The notes under the pieces: generated by a model
The model's input: only the letters and a program-made list of their open reading frames with translations
Databases searched by the model: none
What the model was told of the DNA's origin: nothing
Shown here: piece after piece, positions 17,625-27,411 of the stretch
How the letters are laid out: each line of letters begins with the position of its first letter
How positions within the stretch are numbered: position 1 is the first letter of the stretch
Made by a program: the position numbers and the translations under genes
From: Microgenomates group bacterium Gr01-1014_16
GTDB taxonomy: Bacteria > Patescibacteriota > Microgenomatia > CAZETR01 > Amesbacteraceae
DNA: 61,746 bases
Direction: 5' to 3'
Assembly: GCA_007376345.1 (NCBI GenBank)
Contig: VMGA01000001.1
Location: 1-61,746, forward strand

Positions 17625-18170
17625 TTATTTTAACTTATTTAAGAGTTTTGGGGAATGGAGGGGGCGGTTAACTATACTTTCAACATACTTCCAAATATTT
17701 CCTGTAAATTGTTTAGCTTTGGGCCAGTAACCTAGTTCGATTAAAATATTCAAGATCCAAGATTCAAGACTCAATTTCCAGTCGTTTTTGAGAAGTGAGA
17801 TGTGAGATAGAGAGTCTGATAGAATTTCAAAGATTTCGGGGTGGGGTTGGTGGTCGGGAGTGAGTTTGTCGATGACTTCGGCCAGTTGGTAAGCCAGGGT
17901 GACACGGCCGAGGTGTTTGCGCCAAGAAGAATATGATTCTATTAATATAACTTCGGTTATAGTATCGATTTCTCCCCTACCCTGGACGGCGTGGAATTTG
18001 ACGAGATTAAACAATTCCAGAAGCCCCGCCCGCTTTGAAGTGGGTTTGCGCAGACCTTTGGCGATAGCGGTAATTTTTCCATGGGTTTTGGAAAAAATGG
18101 TGATCAGCTTGCCGGCCTCGCCAATATTGCTGCGTTTGATAACGATACCTTCATCGGTGTAAGAATACAT
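17625..18170 (-). CDS. recO: DNA repair protein RecO
   Basis: YTDEGIVIKRSNIGEAGKLITIFSKTHGKITAIAKGLRKPTSKR. Confidence 0.9.
   Translation of the reverse strand: MYSYTDEGIVIKRSNIGEAGKLITIFSKTHGKITAIAKGLRKPTSKRAGLLELFNLVKFHAVQGRGEIDTITEVILIESYSSWRKHLGRVTLAYQLAEVIDKLTPDHQPHPEIFEILSDSLSHISLLKNDWKLSLESWILNILIELGYWPKAKQFTGNIWKYVESIVNRPLHSPKLLNKLK
17746..17780. repeat. Heptamer microrepeat ATATTCA AGATCCA AGATTCA AGACTCA ATTTCCA
   Basis: Five 7-mers inside recO. Confidence 0.8.
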
Positions 18171-18171
18171 A

Positions 18172-18447
18172 TTATTCTAATGTTCTTAAGAACTTGAGAA
18201 TAGCAATGCCGCGGGGAGTGAGTTTGTGACGGACGGATTGACGAGCCGACCGTTTTAACACCAGACCTGAAATCGCCATTCTGCGAATGTGTTCGGAGGC
18301 GGTCTTGAAGTTAATGTTAACTTTATTGGAAATTTCAATGACGGAAAGTTCAGGAATTTTTTCCAGAAGTTCAAGAATAGAAATCCGGCGGTGATTGGCG
18401 AAGCCTTTGACAATTCTTTCCAGTTCCCTGTATGTTTTATCCATCAA
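18172..18447 (-). CDS. Winged-helix (ArsR-like) transcriptional regulator
   Basis: RRISILELLEKIPELSVIEISNKVNINFKTASEHIRRMAISGLV. Confidence 0.75.
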   Translation of the reverse strand: MMDKTYRELERIVKGFANHRRISILELLEKIPELSVIEISNKVNINFKTASEHIRRMAISGLVLKRSARQSVRHKLTPRGIAILKFLRTLE

Positions 18448-18506
18448 ATCCAGTATACGCTATAGCCAACAAACCCGAGTCCGCCGACGGACGAGAGTTT
18501 TTGGAT

Positions 18507-18553
18507 ATATGCCCAACGCGGTTTGCTTGCAAACCGGAACACGTTGGGGATAT
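18507..18553. repeat. Nested hairpin repeat (copy 2)
   Basis: ATATGCCCAACG|CGGTTTGC-TT-GCAAACCG|GAACA|CGTTGGGGATAT. Confidence 0.8.
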
Positions 18554-18581
18554 TCCAATGTTCTTGAGAATTTGAGAATAG

Positions 18582-19007
18582 TTATCTCCAGAGGGAAAAC
18601 TTCTTTGTGAGTTGATTAATGGTCTCCTTTTCGCCAAACATACATATTCCATAGTATTCCAGCTGATCTTCCGGAGTGTTGCGAGTCCGCTCTTGCTGCT
18701 CGAGGTAAGTTCCAGTTGTCATAGTGTTAGAAAAATCCACAAAGTGTATAGCTTTTTCGACCAATTGTTGACGAAGGGTTCGAATTTGATTGAAATTATC
18801 CGCCTGTAAAATTATGAAAGGATTATCCGAAATGTTTTTGTGATCGTTGCCATCTTTATCAACATAGCTATCGAAGCGCATTTCGCTTAAGTTAGGATAA
18901 CTCCCTGCAAGTCCGGCGGCCATGTGTCCTAAAGCGTTCATGAGGGCACCGACGGGAATTTTCTTATTGAGGATAGCTACAAATTTGTGAGTCAAACTTA
19001 CATCCAT
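18582..19007 (-). CDS. DUF2000-like protein
   Basis: HKFVAILNKKIPVGALMNALGHMAAGLAGSY resembles DUF2000/PTH2-like fold. Confidence 0.6.
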   Translation of the reverse strand: MDVSLTHKFVAILNKKIPVGALMNALGHMAAGLAGSYPNLSEMRFDSYVDKDGNDHKNISDNPFIILQADNFNQIRTLRQQLVEKAIHFVDFSNTMTTGTYLEQQERTRNTPEDQLEYYGICMFGEKETINQLTKKFSLWR

Positions 19008-19010
19008 ATT

Positions 19011-20915
19011 TTAATAGGGCAACGATAATTCTTTATCGGAAGAGAGGAGGAGTTCGGGGTGGGAGCGGCCGTTAACCTTGATATTGTAGGGGAAGGGTTT
19101 GGAGCCGGCTTGTTTTTGAATCAGGATTTTATAGGGGGATTTGATTTTGTCCGGCAATTCATATTTTAACGTAATTGTTTTGACATTTTGGGGAGTGAGA
19201 GTAAAGAAGCCTTCGAAGACTGTTTTTCCCAGATCCTCGGAGGTTTTGTCGCCGGTTTCAAAGCCTTTCGATTCTAATAATTTACTTCCCTTGGGGACAT
19301 AAATGCGAAGCCAATCACGGAAAATGCCGTTTAGTTTAAGATTGGTGCCTTTTTCGGAGAAATATTGCTGGGGATTTTTGTAGGTGAGTGTCAAAGTTTT
19401 GGTTACCTTGCCATCACCGGAAACTTCGATCTTTTGATCCGCGGTATAAGTCACCCAGGCGTTGGTTTTGGCACCGGCGAAATTGGTATCGATAATCATA
19501 AGATAATCACCGGAAAAGTCGCGGACGCGGCCAGCCAGGTTGAAACTTTCGGCGGCTTGCTGAACCTCCGGATCGATGAAATAAAACTGGACGTGTTTGG
19601 CGTTTATTGAGGAAAAAACCGTGTTGAATAAGTCCCCCATCCTGGCTTTGGGCTGGGCCATGACATTGGCCAAAACCGAATGCATCATAGGACCGATAAA
19701 AGACTTGCGGTTGCCGTAATTTCGGGGGGCAAAAACGATGTTGCCGGAAATAGAATCCCAAACGACCGGACCTTCCTGGTCGGCAAATTTTTCCAATTCA
19801 TAAAATACTTGTGGACAGTTGCAGCGTTTGTCTATCTCGGCGCTGTAGTTGCCAAACCCGGGAACGCCAATCGGCCCGGTGACTTTGAGCAGGTCAACTA
19901 ACAGCTGGGTATCAACCGCAATGATACCGTCAATTTTAGGCGATTTGGTAAGGAGATAATTGGGGTGGAAGGTGTCCATTGAGACTTTGAAGTCGGGAGA
20001 GAGATTTTGGTCACGCAGGTTCCAGTAGGCCACCTTTGGTAAGTATTTTTTGATAGGTTCAGGAGCGGGGATTTTTTTGGGGAATTTCTCGTCTAAGGTA
20101 TAAATGTCGTTGGATTGAATAAGACTGATTTTGCCCTTCTCGACCTGGATAATGGCGTAGGCGGTAATAAAGCCGCCGGTGGGGCGAAGTTCGGCATCGT
20201 TTTGGAAAAGAACCAGGTATTTTCTGGCGGAGTCGATACCCAACATAAACGGAGCCGATTCCAGAAGGGGCTGGGCATCGTTGACCAAAAGAGCGGCCTG
20301 GTTCAAAAGTGAAATGGCGGAAACTAACTTGGGCCGGATTTTTTGGGGGTAACGGTTGGGGTTGACCTGGTCAATTTCTTTGCGGGCTGTGTCCAGGCGG
20401 GAACCAATCTGGGACAATTGCGGCTTTATTTTGTCGAGAGTATTGATAATGAAATTGATCCGATCTTCGGCTGTCTTGGCCCCGTCACCCGTACCGGTCA
20501 ACCCTTTGAGACCGATAACATCGGCGTAGGGGGCAATGGCGTCAATAGTAAGATTGCCGGCAGTCAACAATTCATCGGCGGCGACAAAGACGTGATTGCC
20601 GTCGCGATAGTAGTTATTGGCAAACGGAATAAAACCGAGCCAGGAAAACGCAGAAAAGTCGCGTTTAACTTTGTCCAGCTGAACTTTAACCTGCTCCAAT
20701 TGGCTTTTTGTCCCGGGTAAGTCCTGATTTTTTACCTGGTCAGAAACCCCATTGGCTACAGTTTCCAATTGGGAAAGAGAAGCGATGAGTTTTTTGCCGG
20801 GGAGGAAAATTCCGAAAAAAGCAAAGGCGCTTAAAGCTATGAGAATGGCTCCAGCGACAGCTAGCCATTTGGGAAATTTTTTGGGTTCGAGTGAGTGAAG
20901 TAGTTCTTCAGGCAT
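19011..20915 (-). CDS. DUF4012 domain-containing protein
   Basis: TM anchor; ARKYLVLFQNDAELRPTGGFITAYAIIQVEKGKI. Confidence 0.85.
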   Translation of the reverse strand: MPEELLHSLEPKKFPKWLAVAGAILIALSAFAFFGIFLPGKKLIASLSQLETVANGVSDQVKNQDLPGTKSQLEQVKVQLDKVKRDFSAFSWLGFIPFANNYYRDGNHVFVAADELLTAGNLTIDAIAPYADVIGLKGLTGTGDGAKTAEDRINFIINTLDKIKPQLSQIGSRLDTARKEIDQVNPNRYPQKIRPKLVSAISLLNQAALLVNDAQPLLESAPFMLGIDSARKYLVLFQNDAELRPTGGFITAYAIIQVEKGKISLIQSNDIYTLDEKFPKKIPAPEPIKKYLPKVAYWNLRDQNLSPDFKVSMDTFHPNYLLTKSPKIDGIIAVDTQLLVDLLKVTGPIGVPGFGNYSAEIDKRCNCPQVFYELEKFADQEGPVVWDSISGNIVFAPRNYGNRKSFIGPMMHSVLANVMAQPKARMGDLFNTVFSSINAKHVQFYFIDPEVQQAAESFNLAGRVRDFSGDYLMIIDTNFAGAKTNAWVTYTADQKIEVSGDGKVTKTLTLTYKNPQQYFSEKGTNLKLNGIFRDWLRIYVPKGSKLLESKGFETGDKTSEDLGKTVFEGFFTLTPQNVKTITLKYELPDKIKSPYKILIQKQAGSKPFPYNIKVNGRSHPELLLSSDKELSLPY

Positions 20916-20919
20916 GGGT

Positions 20920-21582
20920 TTATACGGCGCCTTTGGCAGATAACATGGCAAAGGGGGTTTGGAAAAGAATCTTTAGATCATACCACACGGCTTTGCCGAA
21001 AGAATTGGATATGATCTGGGCGTAATGAGCGTCAAGCTCCACTCTTTTATCAAAGTTAACCTGGCTGCGTCCGGTAACTTGCCAAAGGCCGGTAATTCCC
21101 GGTTTAACAGATAAAGCCAACTCTATAGATTTTTTGGTATGAGGGTATTCTTTTCTCTGGCGTTCGATTTCATCGGGATAGTAAGGCCGAGGGCCGATGA
21201 GGCTCATGTCACCCCTGATCACATTAATAAACTGGGGAACTTCGTCTATTGAATACTTGCGGATAAATTTTCCTACTTTTGTTACCCTGGGATCGTTCAT
21301 GATTTTATAATTTCCACCCTTTTGCTGTTCTTCGTAGGCTTTTTTGAACCTCGGATCCGTTTTTAGAAGCTGATAGGCGTTGGGGATCATGGATCGGAAT
21401 TTGTAGGGGTAAAACGGCTTGCCGTTTTTACCTACCCGTTTGGGGGTATCGGCGAAGACAGGACCGTCGGGAGATTCCAGTTTGATGGCAATGGCTGTGA
21501 TTATGCAGACCGGAAAAAACAAAACTCCCAATATTGTTGCCAAAATTAAATCTAATACCCGTTTAAATTCCAGATAGGACAT
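20920..21582 (-). CDS. Undecaprenyl-phosphate sugar phosphotransferase (bacterial sugar transferase)
   Basis: KRVLDLILATILGVLFFPV, YKFRSMIPNA, FINVIRGDMSLIGPRPYYPDE, KPGITGLWQVTGRSQ. Confidence 0.93.
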   Translation of the reverse strand: MSYLEFKRVLDLILATILGVLFFPVCIITAIAIKLESPDGPVFADTPKRVGKNGKPFYPYKFRSMIPNAYQLLKTDPRFKKAYEEQQKGGNYKIMNDPRVTKVGKFIRKYSIDEVPQFINVIRGDMSLIGPRPYYPDEIERQRKEYPHTKKSIELALSVKPGITGLWQVTGRSQVNFDKRVELDAHYAQIISNSFGKAVWYDLKILFQTPFAMLSAKGAV

Positions 21583-21592
21583 GATTGTGTAG

Positions 21593-22651
21593 TTATAAGG
21601 CATTAAGGCCTTTGGATTCAATAATTTTAACAATTTCATTAACCCTGCCGCTTTGGTCAAGCGGGCAAACCAGCAATCCGCCGGGGGTATCGATCACCGC
21701 TAAATTATTGACTCCAACCAGAGCTACAACTTTATTTTTATCAGCAACTTCGACAAAATTATCTTTTCCGTCCAGGTCAATGATGTTTCCTGGAGGGTGA
21801 TAGAGATCATTAGCTATGGAGAATTCACTTAGGGATTTCCAAGTACCAATGTCTACCCATTTAAATGGCAGCTCGACTACCAACGATTCGCCCCGGGCGT
21901 GAACCTGCTCGGTTACTTCTTCAATCGGACCGGGAGCCATTTTGGCATATTCTGTTTTTACATCCGAGCCGTTGATAATATTCGTTAAGGGTTCGTACCA
22001 GTCTGGCCGATAGGTTTTGAGCATAGTTATGAAGTTTTTGGGGGTCATACAAGAGTGGTTAGCGTGGACCAGCAATAACCCATCCTTTATATGGGCTTCG
22101 ATTTCCTCAACCGATTTTCTCCAGAGATATTTAGCGACCTTGAAAACCCCAATCTCCCCGTCCTGGCTAATTTTTTCTCCTTTAACCAAGTAGTCTACGC
22201 CCTGAACAAGACTGTCGGGCTTAAACCCCCCGGTAATGTACTTTGTCTCCATCCTGGCAAGCTGGTCGCAAACATCCAGCATCCTAAGAAATTCTTCCAC
22301 TGGTTCGCGAAGATCATCCACTTGGACGACCATGAAGGGTTCATCCGCAAAGCCTAATTTCAGAAGCGTTGCTGCGATTAAGCCCGTAGCCGGACCCTGG
22401 TTCCTCATTTCCGGCTCCAGAATGTAGTTTTCAAAGGGAAGTTCCGGTATTTGTTCTTTGACGATTTTCGCCTGTTCTTCGTTAACGGAGATGTAAATAC
22501 CTTGAGGCTCGAATTTGGTTCGTAAGGTCTCGTAATTTATTTGAAGCAAAGACCTACCTTTAACCAGAGGTAGAAATTGTTTGGGCATGTGTCGGCGGCT
22601 GATCGGCCAGAGCTTGGTGCCGAACCCGCCGCAAATTATTACAGGAATCAT
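21593..22651 (-). CDS. manC: Mannose-1-phosphate guanylyltransferase-like
   Basis: IICGGFGTKLWPISRRHMPKQFLPL; FKWVDIGTWKSL. Confidence 0.88.
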   Translation of the reverse strand: MIPVIICGGFGTKLWPISRRHMPKQFLPLVKGRSLLQINYETLRTKFEPQGIYISVNEEQAKIVKEQIPELPFENYILEPEMRNQGPATGLIAATLLKLGFADEPFMVVQVDDLREPVEEFLRMLDVCDQLARMETKYITGGFKPDSLVQGVDYLVKGEKISQDGEIGVFKVAKYLWRKSVEEIEAHIKDGLLLVHANHSCMTPKNFITMLKTYRPDWYEPLTNIINGSDVKTEYAKMAPGPIEEVTEQVHARGESLVVELPFKWVDIGTWKSLSEFSIANDLYHPPGNIIDLDGKDNFVEVADKNKVVALVGVNNLAVIDTPGGLLVCPLDQSGRVNEIVKIIESKGLNAL

Positions 22652-23763
22652 GTGTATGCTTTACGGTAATTAGACCATTGAGCTGTAAATACTTTAACAA
22701 ATTCCGCTTTGAATCTCTCCTGAGAGAATTTTGAGGCATGAGATTTGATGAAGCGTGGGTCAAAACGGGTATGATCGAAAGAGGAAACAGCAGCAGCCAA
22801 TGAATTGGGTGAATCATCGTCTAACAGTATGCCTGTTCGATTGTGTAGGACAATTTCAGAGGCGCCTCCCCGGTTTAAGGCAATGACGGGCTTGCCGGCT
22901 GCATGGGCTTCGACGGGAACTAATCCAAAATCTTCTTCATGAAAGAAAATTACCGCTTTAGAATGTTGATAATAAGCTATGAGAGACTCGTCGGATACAA
23001 GACCGGCAAAATAAATGTGAGGTTTGGCAATTTTCTTTAACTTTTTTTCTTCTGATCCAGTACCGATAATAACCAAGGGTAAATCAATTTGGTTAAAAGC
23101 CTCTATGACCACCTGGGGCTGTTTGTGAAAAACCAAGCGGCCGACGTAAAGAAAAAAATCTTTGATAGATGGGGGGGGTTGGGGGGTTGAATAAACATCG
23201 ACATCTACTGGGGGGTAAATTAATGACGACGTCTGGTGATAATAGGTGGAAATTCGACTCTGGACAGTTTTTGAAATTGCGGCATAAGAATCGGGACGAT
23301 GACTGGCGACTTGATCCCAATACTTTAAATAATTAAACATGGGATGGTAGATTGAAGGTACTTGTTTTTTATAAAGAAGTTCGTGACTCCATAGATAGCG
23401 AGTAGGTGTAAGACAATAACAAAAATGAAAAGTTCCCGGTTTGGTAATTATTCCTTTGGCGTCGGCCGAAGTTACGGAAATGACGGCGTCATATTGGTCA
23501 AGATTCAATGATTCAAAAGCAAGAGGAGTAAGCCAAGGATAAAGTTCGTGATTGGATTTGGCGAAAAGCAGACGTTGTAAAAAAGTGGGGATGACTTTCG
23601 GAAATACTTTAGCCCACTCGGCAGTGGCAGGATTGTATACCGCAGTGTAGAGTGGCGCTTGGGGAAAAAGATCGTGCAAGACCAAGAGAACTCTTTCCGC
23701 CCCGCCCCATTTGTTTACTCGATCATAAACCAGGGCAATTTTTTGTTTTGACAAATCGGTCAT
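22648..23763 (-). CDS. GT4 family glycosyltransferase
   Basis: VYDRVNKWGGAERVLLVLHDLFP; EEDFGLVPVEAHAAGKPVIALNRGGASEIV. Confidence 0.9.
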   Translation of the reverse strand: MTDLSKQKIALVYDRVNKWGGAERVLLVLHDLFPQAPLYTAVYNPATAEWAKVFPKVIPTFLQRLLFAKSNHELYPWLTPLAFESLNLDQYDAVISVTSADAKGIITKPGTFHFCYCLTPTRYLWSHELLYKKQVPSIYHPMFNYLKYWDQVASHRPDSYAAISKTVQSRISTYYHQTSSLIYPPVDVDVYSTPQPPPSIKDFFLYVGRLVFHKQPQVVIEAFNQIDLPLVIIGTGSEEKKLKKIAKPHIYFAGLVSDESLIAYYQHSKAVIFFHEEDFGLVPVEAHAAGKPVIALNRGGASEIVLHNRTGILLDDDSPNSLAAAVSSFDHTRFDPRFIKSHASKFSQERFKAEFVKVFTAQWSNYRKAYT

Positions 23764-23831
23764 ATTGTGATAGTGTTTGGGTACTAGATCGGGTGGCTTA
23801 GGGACCTCCCTGAATATCACTGGGGGCTGAA

Positions 23832-24362
23832 CTAAGATTTCCTCCGCAAGGAGTCCCCGGTCTTTTTTGGTGTAGTTCGAAAGGTGATGATGATGTCTTC
23901 AAAACTTATTTTTTTGTCTGGTTTTATTTTTCCCCTGTATACGCCAATAGCTAGGAGGTGGGCGTTTGATTTTTTACCAATTAAGATAAACTCTATTTTA
24001 TCTTTATCTATTTTTTTACCTACGCCAAGGAATAAATTTATAAGATGCTCTTTAATCTTGGCATTGTGTCCTTGATATTCTATGTCTATTTTTACCGTTC
24101 CAACGTTGTCAATGTGATCTTTGAGCAGTAAAAACAAACATGACGAAAACAGTTCGAGGTAAAGGGTGGTACCAGATTTTCCATTTTGACGAAGTGTTTC
24201 TAGGCACTTTCTTTTTACTTGAGATGTAACTTCGATTGAATATTTATTAGAGTTTGAAAAAGCTAGGACGGTATTTACTCGAGTGTCTCCAATTTTTCCA
24301 CTCTGATCAACTTCGACTGAGTATGTTGAATGGTTTCTGTTTTTTTTATTAAATTTTTTCAT
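23832..24362 (-). CDS. Hypothetical protein (possible RNase H-like fold)
   Basis: VDQSGKIGDTRVNTVLAFSN...FILIGKKSNAH; family uncertain. Confidence 0.5.
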   Translation of the reverse strand: MKKFNKKNRNHSTYSVEVDQSGKIGDTRVNTVLAFSNSNKYSIEVTSQVKRKCLETLRQNGKSGTTLYLELFSSCLFLLLKDHIDNVGTVKIDIEYQGHNAKIKEHLINLFLGVGKKIDKDKIEFILIGKKSNAHLLAIGVYRGKIKPDKKISFEDIIITFRTTPKKTGDSLRRKS

Positions 24363-24370
24363 TTATTTCT

Positions 24371-24386
24371 AATACTAGGTAGTATT
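24371..24386. repeat. ATACT-NNGT-AGTAT hairpin, copy 1b
   Basis: AATACT-AGGT-AGTATT. Confidence 0.7.
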
Positions 24387-24400
24387 GGAGTAACGATCGT

Positions 24401-24430
24401 TAATTACCATACTCTGTAGTATGGTAATTA
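24401..24430. repeat. ATACT-NNGT-AGTAT hairpin, copy 1a
   Basis: TAATTACCATACT-CTGT-AGTATGGTAATTA, 13-bp perfect stem. Confidence 0.9.
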
Positions 24431-25434
24431 TGAGGACAAAACGTTTTGGTAAATTTGCCATGTTTGTGCGGCCATTTTACGCCAGGAGTATTTTTTCACC
24501 TGTTGTTTGCCTTGGATAATATACTCCTTTCGGAGTTTGGGGTTATTTAAGATCGATTGGATTTTGTGGCGGCAATAACCGGTGTGCCGCAAGCCATGGC
24601 TTCCAAGCCGGGAAGTCCAAAACCTTCAATTAGGGAAGGGAATATAAACGCCATTGATTTTTGGTAAAGATTGATCAGGTCGTCATCTGAAACACGTCCT
24701 AAATATTTGACATGCGGACTTGGCGGAAGATAATTTTCAAAAACAGATCGGGCACAGACAATTACCAGTATTACTTTACCTGACAAACGGTTGATAGCAT
24801 CGATCAGGATCGGTACGTTTTTGTGGGGATAAAGATTGCCCGTATAAATGACGTAAGGACGAGCGGGAATGATATTTCTGGTGGGTAAGGGGTTTTGTAA
24901 AAACGCATTAGAAACGCCTTCGTAGGTGACAGAAACTTTACTTTCAGGGATATGGTATCTTCTCACTAATTCATCTTTCCAATATTGCGACGGGGTGATG
25001 ATGTGGCTGGAGCGATGAACCGCCATCCAAACAACATACAGATAACCAAAATATTTCAACCAATAAAAGAGTGGGTCGCGGGTGGTGGTATTGCTGCCGC
25101 GGGAGTAGTGTTTGATCAGATCATGAATGGTGACTACTATTTTGCCGTGCCAAAAAACTGGGATGGTGAAGTGGGTGGAATGTAAAAGATCGGGTTTGAT
25201 TTTCCACATAAGCATGAGCATTTCTTGCTGGGAAAGGATGCTATATGGGTGAAGATGGGCGACAAACTTATCGAACTTGGCTAATTTTGGATCTGAATAT
25301 GTATCCGGGGATACGATAAGGACAATTTTGTAATTGGGATCGTCGGGAAGGTTGGCGATAAGATTTTCCGTATACCGGCCCGGGCCGGTGTCCTTGATTC
25401 CGTAAAGCCTGGCATCAATGCAAATTTTTTGCAT
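24428..25434 (-). pseudogene. GT4 glycosyltransferase with internal deletion/frameshift
   Basis: ORF stops at ...ACGTPVIAATKSNRS*; a typical GT4 C-terminus HKIQSILNNPKLRKEYIIQGKQQVKKYSWRKMAAQTWQIYQNVLSS* is readable in another frame just downstream. Confidence 0.75.
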
Positions 25435-26218
25435 ATCTAAATTGTTTTAAAATAATAATTCCTAAATAAGTAAACCAGTTTATAAAAAACGGATATTTTT
25501 GGGACAGGTGTTTGCGGTAAAAGATATGCATGGCGTCGGTGGAGTTATTTGCCCATCGGAGACTGGTGTCTTTGGTAGCTTTGGCGGAGGAGCCTTTGAA
25601 ATGGGTAATTTTGACATCGGGAATATACATGATTTTCCAGCCTTTTTCTTTTAATTTGTAACAAAAATCAAGGTCTTCGCCGTTCCAGAAGTAATCTTCA
25701 TCCAACCAACCAACTTGGTCTCCGGCTGTCTTTCTTATCAGGGCAAAAGCCCCGGTGAGAGCGTCAATCTCGTGGATGGCATTGGGAACGTTTTTTGTAG
25801 AATAAGATGAGCGAATATTTAGGAAGTGCGCGAGAGAATTCCATGGATTCGGGAAGCCGCGATGGCAGGAATAATCGAGTGAGCCACCCGGTAACTCCAC
25901 CCGGCAAGTGGCGGCTCCAACTTCGGGGTGGGATTGCATATACTTTAAAATAGTTTCGATTGTTTCGGGATATACCATAGTATCGGGGTTTAATAAAAGA
26001 ACGAAAGAAGATGAAGAATTCTGGATTCCAATATTGTTTCCCGCAGCGAAACCGAGATTTTTTTTATTTTTGATTGTGGCAAGTTTTGCGCTGCCGTCGG
26101 TGGAAGCATTATCAACAACAATTATTTCCCATTCTTTGTGTTTGGGAATAGAAGCCAAGCAGGCTGTAAGCAGCTTTTTGACGTTGTAGCTAAGAATGAC
26201 TATGGATAAGGTTTTCAT
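25415..26218 (-). CDS. GT2 family glycosyltransferase (rhamnosyltransferase-like)
   Basis: LSIVILSYNVKKLLTACLAS, VVDNASTDGSA, NKKNLGFAAGNNIGI. Confidence 0.92.
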   Translation of the reverse strand: MKTLSIVILSYNVKKLLTACLASIPKHKEWEIIVVDNASTDGSAKLATIKNKKNLGFAAGNNIGIQNSSSSFVLLLNPDTMVYPETIETILKYMQSHPEVGAATCRVELPGGSLDYSCHRGFPNPWNSLAHFLNIRSSYSTKNVPNAIHEIDALTGAFALIRKTAGDQVGWLDEDYFWNGEDLDFCYKLKEKGWKIMYIPDVKITHFKGSSAKATKDTSLRWANNSTDAMHIFYRKHLSQKYPFFINWFTYLGIIILKQFRYAKNLH

Positions 26219-27411
26219 AAATTAGCCACTTTGCGATAAATGCCGTCAAGTTTTTGGGATATTGTTTTCCAGTCATACTTTTGGGCCACGAATTCTTTAC
26301 CAGCTTTGGCAAGCTTTTTTTGAAGTTTGACATCAGATACAACCTTGTAAACTGAATTTGCCATTTCTTGAGCCGTATTGGCCACTATGGCCTGTTTTCC
26401 GGGTATGATGTCCAGTCCCTCTAAGGCAATTTTTGTACCGATAGCTGGAGTACCTGTCGCCATAGCTTCCAGAATCTTGTAACGAGTGCCTTTCCCGCTA
26501 AAAACCGGAGCCAAAAGGACGTGAGCCTTAGCGTAGGCATCACGAATATCTGGAATGCCTCCGGTAACAATAATAGACGGATCCGATTGTTGATAAGAGA
26601 GGGCTTTTGTGGTGGGACTATTGCCAACAATTAAAAGAGAGGCCAGGGGCATTTTTTTCTTAATCAACGGCCAGACTTCATTTACCAAAAAATCAACAGC
26701 TTCTGAATTTGGTAACCATTTAAAAGTTCCAACGAATAGTATGGTTGGATTTTCGGGTAATTTTTTTCTGGTTTGATTAAACCAACTGACGTCCACACCG
26801 TTGGCTACTACATCTATGTTTTTGACGTTGGAAGCAACTGATTTGATGAATTGTTTATCGTCTTCACTCATGGTGATAAGAAAGTTGCAGCTTTCCCAAT
26901 AGTGTTTCTCCCAAAGCTTAATTTTTAGAATGTCTATCGCAAAAAAAGGTTTGAGAAAGGGTAAGCTGCTTTTGTCCGCATAACTTTGGTAACCCAAATA
27001 CTCAATCGTTTGTTCAACCAAAATAACCGGAATGGGATTTTTGGGGATGTTGGGCATCATATAAAAAGTCTCGGCGTGTATGAGATCGTAGTGGTTTTCT
27101 CTAATTTCCTTTTCGACAGTTTCTTTGGTCCCACTTACCAGATTCCTGGTCACCAGAAAAGGATAAAGACTGAAGCCGGCCCGGAGAATGTTTTTAGGAT
27201 GCCAGGGAGAAAAGGTGCGTTTAAAGACTTCTATTTTCCTACAATATTTTGATAGTTCAGGAAGATATTTTTTTTCAGACTCATCTTTAATTAAGGCAAA
27301 CAACGTAATATCGTGTTTGGAACTTAAGCTTTTAATAAGATTGTAGGAACGGATTTGTCCACCTGAAAGCAGCGGGAAAGGCAGATAGGGGGTGAGCATT
27401 AGAATGTTCAT
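26215..27411 (-). CDS. GT4 family glycosyltransferase
   Basis: MLTPYLPFPLLSGGQIRSYNLIKSL; VFSGKGTRYKILEAMATGTPAIGTKIALEGLD. Confidence 0.9.
   Translation of the reverse strand: MNILMLTPYLPFPLLSGGQIRSYNLIKSLSSKHDITLFALIKDESEKKYLPELSKYCRKIEVFKRTFSPWHPKNILRAGFSLYPFLVTRNLVSGTKETVEKEIRENHYDLIHAETFYMMPNIPKNPIPVILVEQTIEYLGYQSYADKSSLPFLKPFFAIDILKIKLWEKHYWESCNFLITMSEDDKQFIKSVASNVKNIDVVANGVDVSWFNQTRKKLPENPTILFVGTFKWLPNSEAVDFLVNEVWPLIKKKMPLASLLIVGNSPTTKALSYQQSDPSIIVTGGIPDIRDAYAKAHVLLAPVFSGKGTRYKILEAMATGTPAIGTKIALEGLDIIPGKQAIVANTAQEMANSVYKVVSDVKLQKKLAKAGKEFVAQKYDWKTISQKLDGIYRKVANL

Noticed and set aside
15757-18553. Integron attC sites
   Set aside because: Copy 2 has GCCCAAC...GTTGGGG, close to the R-box pattern, but copy 1 does not match, lengths are short, and no integron integrase is in the window.
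18437-18652. 71-aa minus strand ORF
   Set aside because: Translated hairpin repeat and spacer between wHTH and DUF2000-like genes; no recognisable domain.
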